Source: Phytophthora colocasiae (taxonomy: Eukaryota > Oomycota > Peronosporomycetes > Peronosporales > Peronosporaceae). Taken from it: a stretch of 64,000 nt of DNA. The translations under genes and the position numbers were made by a program. Positions within the stretch are counted from its first letter, which is position 1. Each line of letters begins with the position of its first letter. The stretch is from contig JAGKQI010000090.1 of the NCBI GenBank assembly GCA_018806915.1, positions 2,356,001-2,420,000 on the forward strand. Direction: 5' to 3'. The notes under the pieces are model-generated. The model had not been told where the DNA came from, made no database searches, and saw only the letters and a list, made by a program, of their open reading frames with translations. Positions 42,540-53,444 of the stretch are shown piece by piece.

Positions 42540-42985
42540 CGTATTTGATCCTGAAGCAGCAGATGCGACGTCGCGGAGTGATTTTCGAAAGTGCAAGTTG
42601 ACGTGACTCGCCCTGAATGAGGCAGCAAGACAATGCCTAACCTAGAGCGGCGGCATAAAGGAGCGACGTCCGCTTCGTCCCGTCGTCTCGAGACGAATTA
42701 CTTGAGGTCTCCTCTCGCCAATCTGGAATGCCAACGCCACCTGGATGTGCAGTGCCAGGCTTGGTGAAGTGGTTTCGACGGCCGGGTGACAGGAAAGAAA
42801 GGATCCTTTGTACGTGGCGACCACCGTGACCACCAGCGCGTTGACTCAGCGAGCATTGCACACGAAATCATGTGTGTCGGCCGCACGTCCATACGGTCGA
42901 ATGGCTCCTCTCAAACAGCTTGTCCGGCGTAGCGACGGCCTGTCAGATGATCGTCATGTCATCGACCGGCCGGTGCCGCTCTAGT

Positions 42986-43354
42986 ATGGCGCGAAGGAAG
43001 ACTGCGAGAGTGCAGCTGGACGGCACCACAGGCAGCAAAGCTTTGAAAGATCAACTGCAGTGTAGTGCCGGTCGAAAACGACCACCCGATCATGGCGTGG
43101 GACGAACTTCAGCCGGCTCAACAACGGAGGATCAACGTGACATGCTCTCTACCGGTTCTTGCTTAGTGCATGGTGCGTCTCCCACTCTGATCGAAGCCTG
43201 TCAGCAGTCGAAAACTTCGGTGCTCGTTGTGGGGGAACGCATCGCAGCTTTGAAGGAAGTTCCAGGTCTGGGTGACGTGGTGACGCGTGATTCACCCTCG
43301 ACCACAGAATTCAAATCCATCCTGCAATCCAGTCATGCATGGTCGACCAGCTGA
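42986..43354 (+). CDS. Hypothetical 122-aa ORF
   Basis: ATG at 42,986 followed by MARRKTARVQLDGTTGSK, and later SVLVVGERIAALKEVPGLGD. The composition looks protein-like, but no family was recognised. The left-arm counterpart has a stop two codons in, so either the left copy has decayed or neither is a real gene. Confidence 0.35.
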   Translation: MARRKTARVQLDGTTGSKALKDQLQCSAGRKRPPDHGVGRTSAGSTTEDQRDMLSTGSCLVHGASPTLIEACQQSKTSVLVVGERIAALKEVPGLGDVVTRDSPSTTEFKSILQSSHAWSTS

Positions 43355-43561
43355 GGGGTGCTACTGCTGGTGATCACAGTGACGAGCATCAACGGCTTTC
43401 GTAAGAGACGATGTCGAAGAAACATGAAATCGTGGTTGAGAGTAGCAATGTAAATCAATCTATTCCGGCAGTTACTGCGCCTCTCGTTACTATCCATTCG
43501 ACACCACAAGCTCGAGTCCGTTTGGCGAAATCGCTTCGTCAAGTCTAACGATTTGGACAAT

Positions 43562-43650
43562 TGAACGTTGGATTGTGCTTCCTGAAAGACATGTTAAGTA
43601 CAGAGCTTGGTGTGGACGGTGAGTCAATGAGTGGAAGACGAGCTCTTGGG
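43562..43650 (+). pseudogene. PH-domain gene remnant, right arm
   Basis: Same scrap as at 2975-3065, in the opposite orientation. It reads LPERHVKYRAW and then a stop. Confidence 0.45.
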
Positions 43651-43880
43651 TCGACCGAGCAGCAGCAGCGTAATCTGTGACTTCTACCGAGAGGTTTGAA
43701 GCAATTGCTTGTCTTCATTTTGCTACTGGAAGTTACAACTTAATGGTGTGGACGGTGAGTCAATGAGTGGAAGACGAGCTCTTGGGTCGACCGAGCAGCA
43801 GCAGCGTAATCTGTGACTTCTACCGAGAGGTTTGAAGCAATTGCTTGTCTTCATTTTGCTACTGGAAGTTACAACTTAAC
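43609..43880 (+). repeat. 136-bp tandem duplication
   Basis: GGTGTGGACGGTGAGTCAAT begins at 43,609 and again at 43,745, and the two units are essentially identical to their ends. The left arm has only one unit (about 2890-3022), so the tandem copy arose after the inverted duplication. 43,881-44,030 has no gene. Confidence 0.9.
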
Positions 43881-44030
43881 AATCTTTTCTGAAAGTCCAC
43901 AAGGCAAAAATGGAGATTTCTTGGAGATGTTAAACGCTACTGTAGCTGTTGTTGCTGTGCTGAAAAGCTGAAATTGCGAAATCTCTGGTTGCCGACACAC
44001 GGACGTAGCTGAGACCTGGGTTACCGCAGC

Positions 44031-44860
44031 TCAATTGTTGCTTCGATGAAGAATTATGTTGATAACGGTCCTCAAGTCATCTAGGTTGATTGAGATGGGG
44101 TGGTTTCCGTTCAAACCAGCAGGTAAAGCGACACCAGCATAAATCGCTCCAACTGGAAACGTCAGCGGAGGTGCGGGAGGATAGCCATAGCCAAATTCCA
44201 CTTCTTGAGTCGGCTGACCACGGTGATGCAAGATAGCAACTCGACGCTTAGTCATTGCTCCAGGGAAAATCTTGATCCCGATGGCCACTTGAACAGACGT
44301 ATCGTCCGTCGCTCATCCAACGCCGGAGTTTGGCTCGAAGGCCCTCTAAACTTTCGTTCTTGTAAGCAACTTCGATAATCACGTTTGGGAACGGGTTGAT
44401 TTCTGAAGCCGCCAGCAATGCTTCACCAACCTCCAGATCCACAGGGGTGAGACTTGCATTAGGTTCTTGGCCACTATCTCCAATCTGGCACGTAAGTCGT
44501 CCATCGCTCACAGTGTCAATGAGATTAATGTTGTTCCCCGCGATCAGTATTTGCTTGGTGATGGAAGATCGAATTTTATCTGACGCATGTTCGTGGACAA
44601 ACGACGGCAGGCTGTAGATCACCACTCTTCCCCTGTTCGTGCCATCATTCAGAGGCTCAAAGTCCCACCGCCTCAACCGCCCTTCGTTAACGTTGAGCCA
44701 TCGCTTGAAGTAGCACAAACGACGCTAGGTCCCCAGTAAGGATCTCCATCTTCATCGACGAATGGAGCTGGGTGTTCCAATCTCTCGCGCAGATCTTCCT
44801 TAGCACTGTTGACATCACTTGCGTGGATCACCTGTCTTCTTCTTCTCGTCGGCATCGGTG
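44031..44860 (-). pseudogene. Uma2-like nuclease family gene, broken, copy 4
   Basis: The most complete copy. It reads HPAPFVDEDGDPYWGP, RRWDFEPLNDGTNRGRVVIY, NNINLIDTVSDGRL, VIIEVAYKNES, then in another frame IGIKIFPGAMTKRRVAILHHRG and YGYPPAPPLTFPVGA. Lesions are four extra bases near 44,308 (before the IGIKIF strand) and loss of about 16 bases near 44,720. The left-arm copy has different breaks in both places. The Glu strand and the IGIKI strand fit a PD-(D/E)XK core; the functional assignment is inference. Confidence 0.6.
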
Positions 44861-45189
44861 TGGATAACAGGCTCGTATTGGTACCTTTCGGAGAAAGGGG
44901 CTCACTTTCGTACCGGTGTGAGTACCGGTCAAGTTGTACGTAGGAGGAGAATAGTTGCAGACCTATGCTACTACGTTGTTAACAATTCTAACATCGTGGA
45001 ATCCATGTGCGTTGTCGTGGAAGATTTGGAAGCAATTCGGTACGTTCGGGCTCAAAACCCAAACGCGTAAGTACTCGATTAAGCGCTTCGCCGTCAATAT
45101 TCCAATTCGATGAGTGTCGAAACAAGAAATGATAATGGCTTCGAAAGGTAGTCAAGTTGTACGTAGTATGTAATCGAGTGATTAACTAC

Positions 45190-45599
45190 AAATCGATTAA
45201 GTCCTGAAGAAAGAGTATCCGGGCATCGACATCGCTTTTGAGACCATCGGTAGTCAGATGTTCAAGACGGTGTTCGACAACATGGCCATTCGTGGTCGAA
45301 TCATTGTCTTCGGACACATCTCAGAGTACAGAGGAGATACCCCACGCTCACCTTTCACTGTTAGCGCGATGAATGAGGTTCTGCTGATGAAAGCCATTAC
45401 AGTGCGTGGGTTCTTGTTGCGGACGTACGGTGACATCATCCCGATTCACATGGAAAATCTCTTCAAGCTCATCAAGGAGGGGAAACTAGTCGCTGGCGTG
45501 GACCCCACGGAGTTCCACGGACTGGAACAGGTCCCGGACGCCATCGATCACATGTACGCGCACAAGAACATCGGCAAGATCATCGTGCAGCTCCCGTAA
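45190..45599 (+). pseudogene. 3' fragment of quinone oxidoreductase, copy C
   Basis: Nearly identical to the last part of 5908-6909, starting near the equivalent of 6470, with two codon-level changes in RTYGDIIPIHM. The reading frame is open from 45,258 but lacks the N-terminal half. 44,861-45,189 has no gene beyond this junction sequence. Confidence 0.85.
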
Positions 45600-45799
45600 T
45601 TGAGTTTGGTAGCAACGCAGCCATTTCGTTTTTTTCTCGAGAATTTCCACTATCAAAAGAGAACAAGACACGTTGAAATGAAGCACTTTCTCGCTTTAGC
45701 AAATCTGATAATTCACCACACCGTTCATTTTCCAATCCACCCTGTAGCCAGCAAGAGTTCCGACAAAATCACCTCCAACCAAGAAAATCCAACTTTACC

Positions 45800-46306
45800 A
45801 TGAACGACGTGGTCCAGATCCTCCTTCTGCTCTGTCTAGTGTCGTTGGAAGCTGCCGGGCTTGTCGACGAGGATCGCATCAACTCTATCCATCGCCTTCT
45901 CCATCGTGACAAGGACGAATCCGACCCAGTAACAACTACCTTTCTGGCCCAAATCTCCGCAGCTGCTCTAGTGAATGATACAGGCGAGGATTTCGCGGCT
46001 TTTGTCGATGCTCTAGCGGCAAATGCGTCGACGAGGAACGACAATCGGTCCAGTGACGGCAATGTGTTCGAAGACTTCGAGAGCAACTTCACTACAGCTT
46101 TGAGCTCGGCAATTGACGATGAGAATGCGTCGATCTCCTTGGATCAAGACGTTGGCGCAAGTTCCGGCAGTAATGGAGAATTGGAGCACGAAATCGACGG
46201 TGACGCCAACTTGACCAGTGAAAACCTCCCCATCGGCTTGGCGACAACGCAAGACACCAGCAACTTCCTCGTTCTGCTAACGATCAGGTTACCTGGTACC
46301 AGCTAG
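45800..46306 (+). CDS. Small secreted Asp/Ser/Asn-rich protein, copy C
   Basis: 168 aa, differing from copy B (7110-7616) at only two residues (LLH for LLQ, and NDNR for NDNW). Same signal peptide and same shortened tail. The flanking 5' and 3' sequence is also almost identical to copy B, so B and C come from a recent direct duplication or from gene conversion. Confidence 0.75.
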   Translation: MNDVVQILLLLCLVSLEAAGLVDEDRINSIHRLLHRDKDESDPVTTTFLAQISAAALVNDTGEDFAAFVDALAANASTRNDNRSSDGNVFEDFESNFTTALSSAIDDENASISLDQDVGASSGSNGELEHEIDGDANLTSENLPIGLATTQDTSNFLVLLTIRLPGTS

Positions 46307-46509
46307 ACGGACAGTAAGACAGAACTCGCAGTAAGAAAACTACGGTAGCGTAGTTAAAGCCAACGTTTGTATTGTATATGATCAAACCGCCAAGTTAATT
46401 CCATTCCACCACGGTTTTAATGATAAAGATACTGAAACAAATGCGAAATCCCTGAACACATACGTTTCGTTTGTACATTGATGTCACTTAGCTATGCTAA
46501 CGACTTCCT

Positions 46510-46791
46510 ATGTCCGTTCTAGTGTTCGCCCCTATGTCGACCACTAGCCTTCATCCCGGCCAGAGCTACTCTCCGCCGTTACCCGGTGTCAACCCCATCG
46601 AGTTGACCAAAAAGTGCCGCTTGGGAATTGTCCACGATGTTGTCTCGGATCGTAGCTCCATCATTGTCCGCCCAGTGAGTGACATCCGGTACGAACTTCG
46701 CTTTTGCAAAACCTCTCAAAGTCGGTTGGTGTACTCGAAATCCGGCCGCTGGTACTCGGAATTAGACTGCTGTCCTTCATACAGAACTTAG
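46510..46791 (+). CDS. Hypothetical 93-aa protein, second copy
   Basis: Duplicate of 7820-8116. A small deletion near 46,768 changes the last codons to CCPSYRT, and a 9-bp deletion lies downstream. Function unknown. Confidence 0.3.
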   Translation: MSVLVFAPMSTTSLHPGQSYSPPLPGVNPIELTKKCRLGIVHDVVSDRSSIIVRPVSDIRYELRFCKTSQSRLVYSKSGRWYSELDCCPSYRT

Positions 46792-46898
46792 CTTGGAAAT
46801 AGTGTCCGTCTCATTTTTCACAGTAACCGGCCAAAATCTCTGGTAGTGAAAGGGTTGAAAAACCTCAGTTTTTCCTTCTTGGCCAGAAGTTCTTTCTG

Positions 46899-46915
46899 TC
46901 ATTCTGTCATTTGTC
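46899..46915 (+). promoter_or_regulatory. Initiator of the second Crinkler-like copy
   Basis: Same TCATTCTGTCATTTGTC as at 8223, again 17 bp before the ATG. Confidence 0.55.
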
Positions 46916-48839
46916 GTGTCGGAGAGAAGCAATGAATCGAAAGTGGTACGAGCTGGTGGGTGAGGATGGCAATGCGTTGACGTCGGTCAACTACGTCGCA
47001 CTGCCAGACGATGCGATGGTTGTTGATATGCGGAAGGCGGTGTTTGCAGAAGTCTCTTGCAATCTCCCTGCGAATGTCATATCGCCCGACCTAACGGTTT
47101 TTGCGAACAGAGCAGCATTTGCGGCAAAGCAGAAGTTGGAAGTGGATTCTCCGATCAATTTGCTCGGTGGATCGAAGAAGGAAGCGCTCATTGTGCAAGT
47201 GCAGCAGCGTCGAGCGGCTATTACCATCGATATACCCCAAGTCAACTGGACTGTCGCTCCTAAACCGTGCCCTCAGCTCCTCGTTAGAGATGACGATCAA
47301 CTGATTGAATTGCCACCATCTTACGTCAGTGGTACCGGAATTGGTCGCCGTGATCAGGCGCTGATCCTCTATCGTCGGCCACCTCTGGTGAAGCAATGGA
47401 ATGAGATCAACAGGTGCTCAATCCAAACGTATGCGCTTCTTTGGATTGTCGGTTTACCTGGAACGGGAAAGTCATGCGCAGCGTTCGCCTTCGCTTGCTC
47501 ACTTGATCGATCGCGCTGGGACGTGATTTGGATTCACTACTCGCGAATTAAAGAACATTTTAATTGTGTTTGGCTTCAGGGTAATCAGAAAGTGGTTTGC
47601 GTTGTGAAGGAGAATACGCTAGAGCGTGATCTAGCAGCCATCTTGAATACGACGTCGCAGACAAGGAAAACGATTGTATTCCTGGATGGGTATGTCAATT
47701 CATCTGCAGCTGTAGAGGCAGCTCGTCACGAGTGCCTAAGTTGGCATCAACAAGACAAAATCAAGCATCGACTAGTGTGTGTTTGCTCGATGGTTTCTGT
47801 CGGAAAAGAATATCGACCAGAACTTTACAATCAGATTCCGGCGAAAGTGGATGAGGAGTCACGGGACTGTGAAATGGAGGATGTGGAGATGTCGGCTGGA
47901 GAATTACACAATCTGGAGGTGGTACATGAACAGGAGCTGTTTGAGCTGACATCATGGTGCTTTGATGATTACAAGAAGGCAGTCCTCAACGACGATTTCT
48001 TTCGTAATGTAGCGGCCATGTTTCCTACACAGTCTGATCCAGAAAAGGAAGCGACGGAGCGAACCAAGTTGTTGCAAGAGAAGTACTTTATTGCCGGTGG
48101 AAGCGCTAGACTCATGTTTGAAACTTCGACAGAGCAGGCAAGTGAAGCACTCGACATAGCAATCAGGTTTACAACTCCAAACATTGAGCTTTACCTTCAA
48201 GGCTTTGTTGCCGATTCGTCATCTGGTGCTGTCAACCGTTTACTTGCATGGTATGACGGTCCATGTGGTTACGATGTTCGATTGGTGAGCGAGTACGTCG
48301 TGCGTCATTTTGCAATGGTCATGGGTCCGAAACTAGTCGAGAATTTCGCGAGGGCTTGCAATGTTAATCCATCCATGGATGGTTTTATCCTTAACTCTTA
48401 GAACGCGAGGGGGTGACATGGACGCGATAACAAAACCCCTTATACCCTCCCGGAGGGTATAAAAATTACTATGAAGTAAAGCATATCATACTTACCAGAA
48501 GTATAATTTTGGATGTTTTGTGTACCGGTTGTAGCTAACCTCCTCGGTAATAATCCGCGCAAAAAGGATGCACACACACACATGGAATTTTAAGCCAATT
48601 GTAACTAGGCCAGAAATTTTTCGATATTTATGAAATCAGTGGTGGAACGGAGAACGCGTGACATCACATCCAGATCTACTCAATCGACCACCTCTCCCTA
48701 TCCGTGCAGCTATCAGCACCCCCTCGCAATTCAATCGCTACCAGTACGTTCAGTCTAGCCCAGGCATACGCAGATGAGCAGAATCGGACGCTGTATTTAA
48801 TGTTTGATATACGTATCCTAAGATGCTGTCCAACATATA

Positions 48840-51800
48840 TTACTCTGCTGCTAATGCTCTGTCTCGAATGCGAGTTGCTTTGGGGGCAAACTCACCATTT
48901 TGCCAAGCCAAGTGCCAAATTTGAGAGCACGTGAGACCTTCATTCTTCTCATACCCCCGCACCTTATTGCACAAGGTGATCAAACCGCGCTTTCCTTGTG
49001 AACACGGCTCGCAATAAAATGTCGACGTTCCCCCGCGTTTTTTTCCTTCAGGCTTGTAGTACGAGCACACCTTGCATTGCCTCTGTCTCAAACGCTGGAT
49101 GCCACTATTCATCCAGACATCGGATGTCTGAGTTAGCGTGTGCTCGCCTTGCACAGGTCTCGGCCTTTCAGTTACATCATGACCCCCCGAAGACATTCTT
49201 GTCTGGGTGAAGCTGTCTTCTGTCTCCTCAATCAGAGCTTTGTGTAGTGCTGCAAGAAACTCGAAGTGTGAGTTCCTTCGTTTCTTCGTCTTCTCCCAGA
49301 TATGCCTGTGCAAAATGTACGCATTCACCAACGCCATATCTACCAAGCCTAGAAAGAGGCCCTTGTAGTATTTATTGAATCTGTCATACCGAACAGCATA
49401 AGTTAGTAAATTTAAGCCATCCCTGTCATGATAGCATTTATACCTGATAGCCATTTGCATCGAATAAGCTTGAAGTCGCAATTGGTCATGACGATCCACC
49501 CCTCCCATGTACCGTTGGTACTCAGCTACGAGTCCTGGGCAGGGTACGTTACTAGGCGGCCCACTCCTCTCGCGTCTCCGCACAGTCGTAGGCTCGGCGA
49601 TTACATGTGACGCCAGGAAATACGATAGTATTGTCTGCCCACATCAAGGACACAAGTCCTGGGTTGGACTTTGCCACCGCCATTTGGAACGTGCCCCGTG
49701 GAGTACCTGCTCGACGCTTTTTATGAGGGTAGTTCAGCTGATTGCACCAGCCTTTGCGGTCAGTCTGCATGGTGCCGACGTAATTGAACCCCATCGTACG
49801 AAGCTGCTGAGCAAGTGGTATTGAGGAGTAGTAGCGGTCTCCAACTACGAGTCGCCGGCCTTCGTATGGGAGTCCCCGAAATGCATGCAATGTTTCGAAC
49901 GACTGCAGCGGGGCCATTCTTAGTGTCCATTGATTGCGAGCCTTCAAGATCACCAGACCTGCAATGTCCATCTCAACTCTACGGAAAAACACAAACCACA
50001 GGGTGCCGTGTCAGCATAAAACTCAAATATTTATGGTGAACATGTCAGTATACGCACCTCTTGCAGTAACCCGTCTCCGCGGCAAGTCATGACACACTTA
50101 GAACCCCACCTGTGTGGTTTGTCTTTCATGAAGGTCCTTGTCGGGTTGCGGCGGTTAGAAGGAAGAACACCTTCGTCAATCCGAAACGCGTGAGCCAAGA
50201 ACGTAAGCCTCTTTGAAGGTCTTCTCCAGCACCGATAGAATTGACCTGACCTTCCAAGCTCGGTCTGTTGCAGCTGCTGGGTCTGTGTTGTCCGTGAAGT
50301 GAATAAACAGCGAGATCTCTCGAAAGCGGTCTCGACGCATCACTTTGGTGAAGGTGCCACCAGGTATAACCCCAATTTCTTTCGAGCACCAATGCATTTC
50401 CATGCTCTTGGTGGGGCTCAGTGCGTGAGCAAGCATCAAACCAACCCATTGCACAACTTCATGGGGTAAAACCTGTTGAAATTTCTGTAGGTTCCTGAGT
50501 AATGTAGCCCTAGTTCGTTGTGTCCGATGCGTAACAGCACGCTCCTTCTCCTCTGCCTTCTCAAGTCTTGCGTCTAGCGTTTGCCTCCAGTAAAGGTTGG
50601 TCTGCGTAGCCACTTGACGCCAAAATGTCTTCGGCAGAAAGTAGTAAAAGAGCTTGAGTGGGGACTTTGATGCCGGCATAACATCTCGCGATGGGCCGCA
50701 ATATCCGTCGTACATCTTGTCTATGACTGGGTCATGGACGATATCTGCATTGACATTCTTTGGAAGTACATTCCAGCCGTCTTGCTTCATTTGGTCCAGC
50801 TGTTCGTCATTGAAAACTTCAGATGACGCTGTCAGCAAATAACCACGATTAGATGTTGATTTTGTCAGCATAACAAAGGTCACAAGCTTACCTTCAATAC
50901 TCATGTGCAAGCGTTCACGCTCAGCAGCAGACATCCGGTTAGTAACACGATTTGTCTCTCTTTGAAAGCTGGCAGTCTCGTTCTTCTCAATATCAGTCGC
51001 ATCACTATCTGTGTCCTCGCCGGAAACACCTGCCGCTTCAGCTGAGTCGTCACCACCTTCACCATCTGTGTCCAAATAGGTGGTGCCGTCGGAACTCAAC
51101 AATATTGGGGTCCAGAGCATCAACATAGTCGAATCGAAGCGGCGAACTATTTCCAGTGTCCCGCAAAAGCTGACGGGAGTCGTCACTATCAGGTCCGTGT
51201 TCGTGGTTCGTTCGGCTTCCTCGACTCGAAACTTGGAGCACATCACCATCTTGCGTCTCTTCGTCACTCGCCCTATCATCGGTACCAAGATCATCGTCGT
51301 CGTCAGGGTTGTACGCATCATCTTCAGATCCAATCATCGATACTTCGTCATGATCATATGAGGCAATGTCAACATAAGAATCAACATTTATACTCGTCGT
51401 ATCAGCATGCTCGAGTGATGAGTTGTCAGCATTAGCATCCGGCCGTACACCCGCCGTGTCAGCATACTCAGTTGGCGTGGCGTCAGCGTCAGCATTAGCA
51501 TCCGGTCGTACACCCGCCGTGTCAGCATACTCAGTTGGCGTGGCGTCAGCGTCAGCATTAGCATCCGGTCGTACACCCGCCGTGTCAGCATACTCCGTTG
51601 GCGTGGCGTCAGCGTCAGCATTAGCATCCGGTCGTACACCCGCCGTGTCAGCATACCTCGAGTTGAGCGTTGACGGTGTCAGCATTAGCTACAAGCAGAT
51701 AAACACTACAAGTCAGCATCACGTTTTGATAAACACGTCAGCATATAGTCACGGTAATGTACCTCCCGGGCTAGTCTGAGCAACTTCATCCGCGCTATGT

Positions 51801-52573
51801 TGCGATTGTGGTGGCTCAACAGCTTTTCCATCCGTGTCTAATCAACCACAAGTGTCATAAACGCGGTTAAAAGTTGACAGCTGGCCTCTTAGATCCAATG
51901 CACAACGTACCAGTCCCATTGTGATGACCCCATACTTTACCGAAAGCAGCGAGCTCACGTCGACGAGTCTTGGCTGCTTCAGCAAGCTCTTCTTCGTGGT
52001 TTCTTGGTTGATTTCGTAGCAAGTTTCTTGGCATGTTTCTTGGTTGGCTTCTTTGCAGTTGGTGAGGATGGTGTTGCAGATGCTGCCGTTGATACAGCAG
52101 GCTCCGTTGCACGTTTCTTTTTAGGGGCTTTGGTCGTTTTCTCGAGCAAGTCACGCGCCACCCGCTTGCGACGTGGTTTGTCGCCGTCTACGATAGTACT
52201 TCCGGACTAAAATAGGCGTCAATCATCGGAAAACAGGAGTGTACAAGAAGTTCGCGCGCGATACGTACTTGCATGCGCATCCGAGCGTACCAGAACGTTG
52301 GAGATGTTCAACCGAGAGCACAGTTCTTTGTCGGAGCGGACATACTCAACAACTCGTCTTCTCCGTTGAAGTAGTCCACGCCTTGCTTTCCGGTTTTGAC
52401 ACTACATCCCGGTTTCACATAGTTGCAGCTGAAAGAGCAAGAAAAGAATGTTAAAGCCAACATCAACGACGCATTCAGATACTCCAGTACACTTACTGCT
52501 GCTGAATCTTGGAACCATGCTTCCACGTCCACTTCTCCTTCCGTAGAAGTGGCCAGATCGCTTTAAAATCCAT
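48840..52573 (-). pseudogene. PiggyBac transposase of PB2, two frameshifts
   Basis: The ATG at 52,573 opens MDFKAIWPLLRKEKW. An intron at about 52,498-52,431 joins it to CNYVKPGCSV and GVDYFNGEDELL. A Lys/Ala-rich linker and an acidic repeat region follow, and then the DDE_Tnp_1_7 domain: FRIDEGVLPSNRR, VVGDRYYSS and YMGGVDRHDQ carry the acidic residues. The C-terminus has CKVCSYY and CEPC. Frames break near 50,190 and near 49,590. A 63-bp stretch at about 49,385-49,447 (GTATAA...GACAG) is open but is probably an intron, because PB1 lacks it. Confidence 0.8.
51421..51660 (-). repeat. 63-bp tandem repeat coding for an acidic linker
   Basis: Nearly four copies of a unit that encodes YADTAGVRPDANADADATPTE (21 codons). 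The word GTCAGCAT occurs in every unit and is scattered at about 50,850-51,750 outside the array. Confidence 0.9.
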
Positions 52574-53444
52574 ACAATAGTCCATGGCTTGGCTCCAACT
52601 CTGTCGAAACGAAGAATGAGTGGCTTGGCGGCAAAGCGGTGAAGGGGAACCGATTTTTGATTTTTTTAAAATTCCAGAGCCCGTCTTTACACGAGGTACT
52701 TCTAACCAACTGTTTTAGCAGCCAATCCCGTTTATGCTTTGGAACACGTGGTCCAATCATATCCGTCCAATTTGTGGGAAGGGACGATGACTCCTTTTTG
52801 CGGAATTTCGCGCATAGTGAAATCAAGTCATTTTTATGCTGTTCAGAACAGCATAAGTCTGATTTTGCACCCTCCGCGTTCGAGGGGTTAAGGCTTGGTT
52901 TTTTGCCCATCTAAGCCATAATGGCCTGGCGTGGAGCCGGCGTGTGGGGGGAGGTACAGTAGAACACCAGAGCTGGGAGAAATCACCCATCTTCATTTTT
53001 AATCCAGCCAAGTATGCTGTTTCACTGGATGGTCCGGTGTGGATGGCTCCAAAGAAGTGGAACCAAGGCGGATACGATGCTGTTTTTATCGACAAAGCAG
53101 TACAACTTGTTCGGTTTGTTCAAGTGACGCGTGCTGAGTCCCATAAGTTCGATCCAAAACACTTCGTCGAGCTCTTGAACAGCCTCGTCGCTGGCGATCT
53201 GGAGAAAGTTGCTACGGTTGAATTATGTTTTGTCGTCCCAGTGGCTTGGCGGGACACGTTTGCCTTACCCGTGGGCAACGAAGACTTCAAGAAGATCGTT
53301 GTGGACGTTGCTTCGTCGCCACCGCGAGCTACTCGGAGTTGTCCTGACCAAACATTCAAAGATTGCAGTGCAAAAGTCATGGTCATCGGAGTGGACTACA
53401 AGATTACCGATCACTATCGGGTCGAAGGATCGCAAGTTGGCTAG

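Larger units (their letters stand above)
34750..46400. repeat. Right arm of inverted segmental duplication, enlarged by transposons
   Basis: Reverse complement of 570-5790 once 35,215-41,320 (hAT with PiggyBac inside) is removed. The 45,190-46,400 part also matches 6470-7740 in direct orientation, and this direct homology continues through the Crinkler-like gene to 53,444. Confidence 0.85.
48395..52887 (-). mobile_element. PiggyBac element PB2
   Basis: 4493 bp between TTAA at 48,391-48,394 and TTAA at 52,888-52,891. The paralogous site at 9715-9718 has a single TTAA, so this is a proven target duplication. The ends, read inwards, are CTCTTAGAACGCGAGGGGGTG and CCCCTCGAACGCGGAGGGTGC (imperfect inverted repeats). 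The ends differ from PB1, so it is another family. 48,402-48,839 and 52,574-52,887 are non-coding ends. Confidence 0.93.
46932..53444 (+). pseudogene. Crinkler-family gene, second copy, split by PiggyBac PB2
   Basis: 46,932-48,394 encodes the header and P-loop part (489 codons), nearly identical to the first copy. At the TTAA of 48,391-48,394 the PB2 element begins and gives a stop three codons later. The 3' part resumes at 52,888 and runs to 53,444, carrying the REase-like region with GGYDAVFID and VRFVQVTRAESH. Its last 20 or so codons differ from copy 1. A 6-bp in-frame deletion lies near 53,013. Read-through is impossible, but the truncated header plus NTPase could still be made. Confidence 0.88.

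Noticed and set aside
49385..49447. Extra 21 residues in the PB2 transposase (KCYHDRDGLNLL region)
   Set aside because: Although open, the stretch has GT...AG borders and is absent from PB1 at the same place, so it is read as an intron, not an insertion in the protein.
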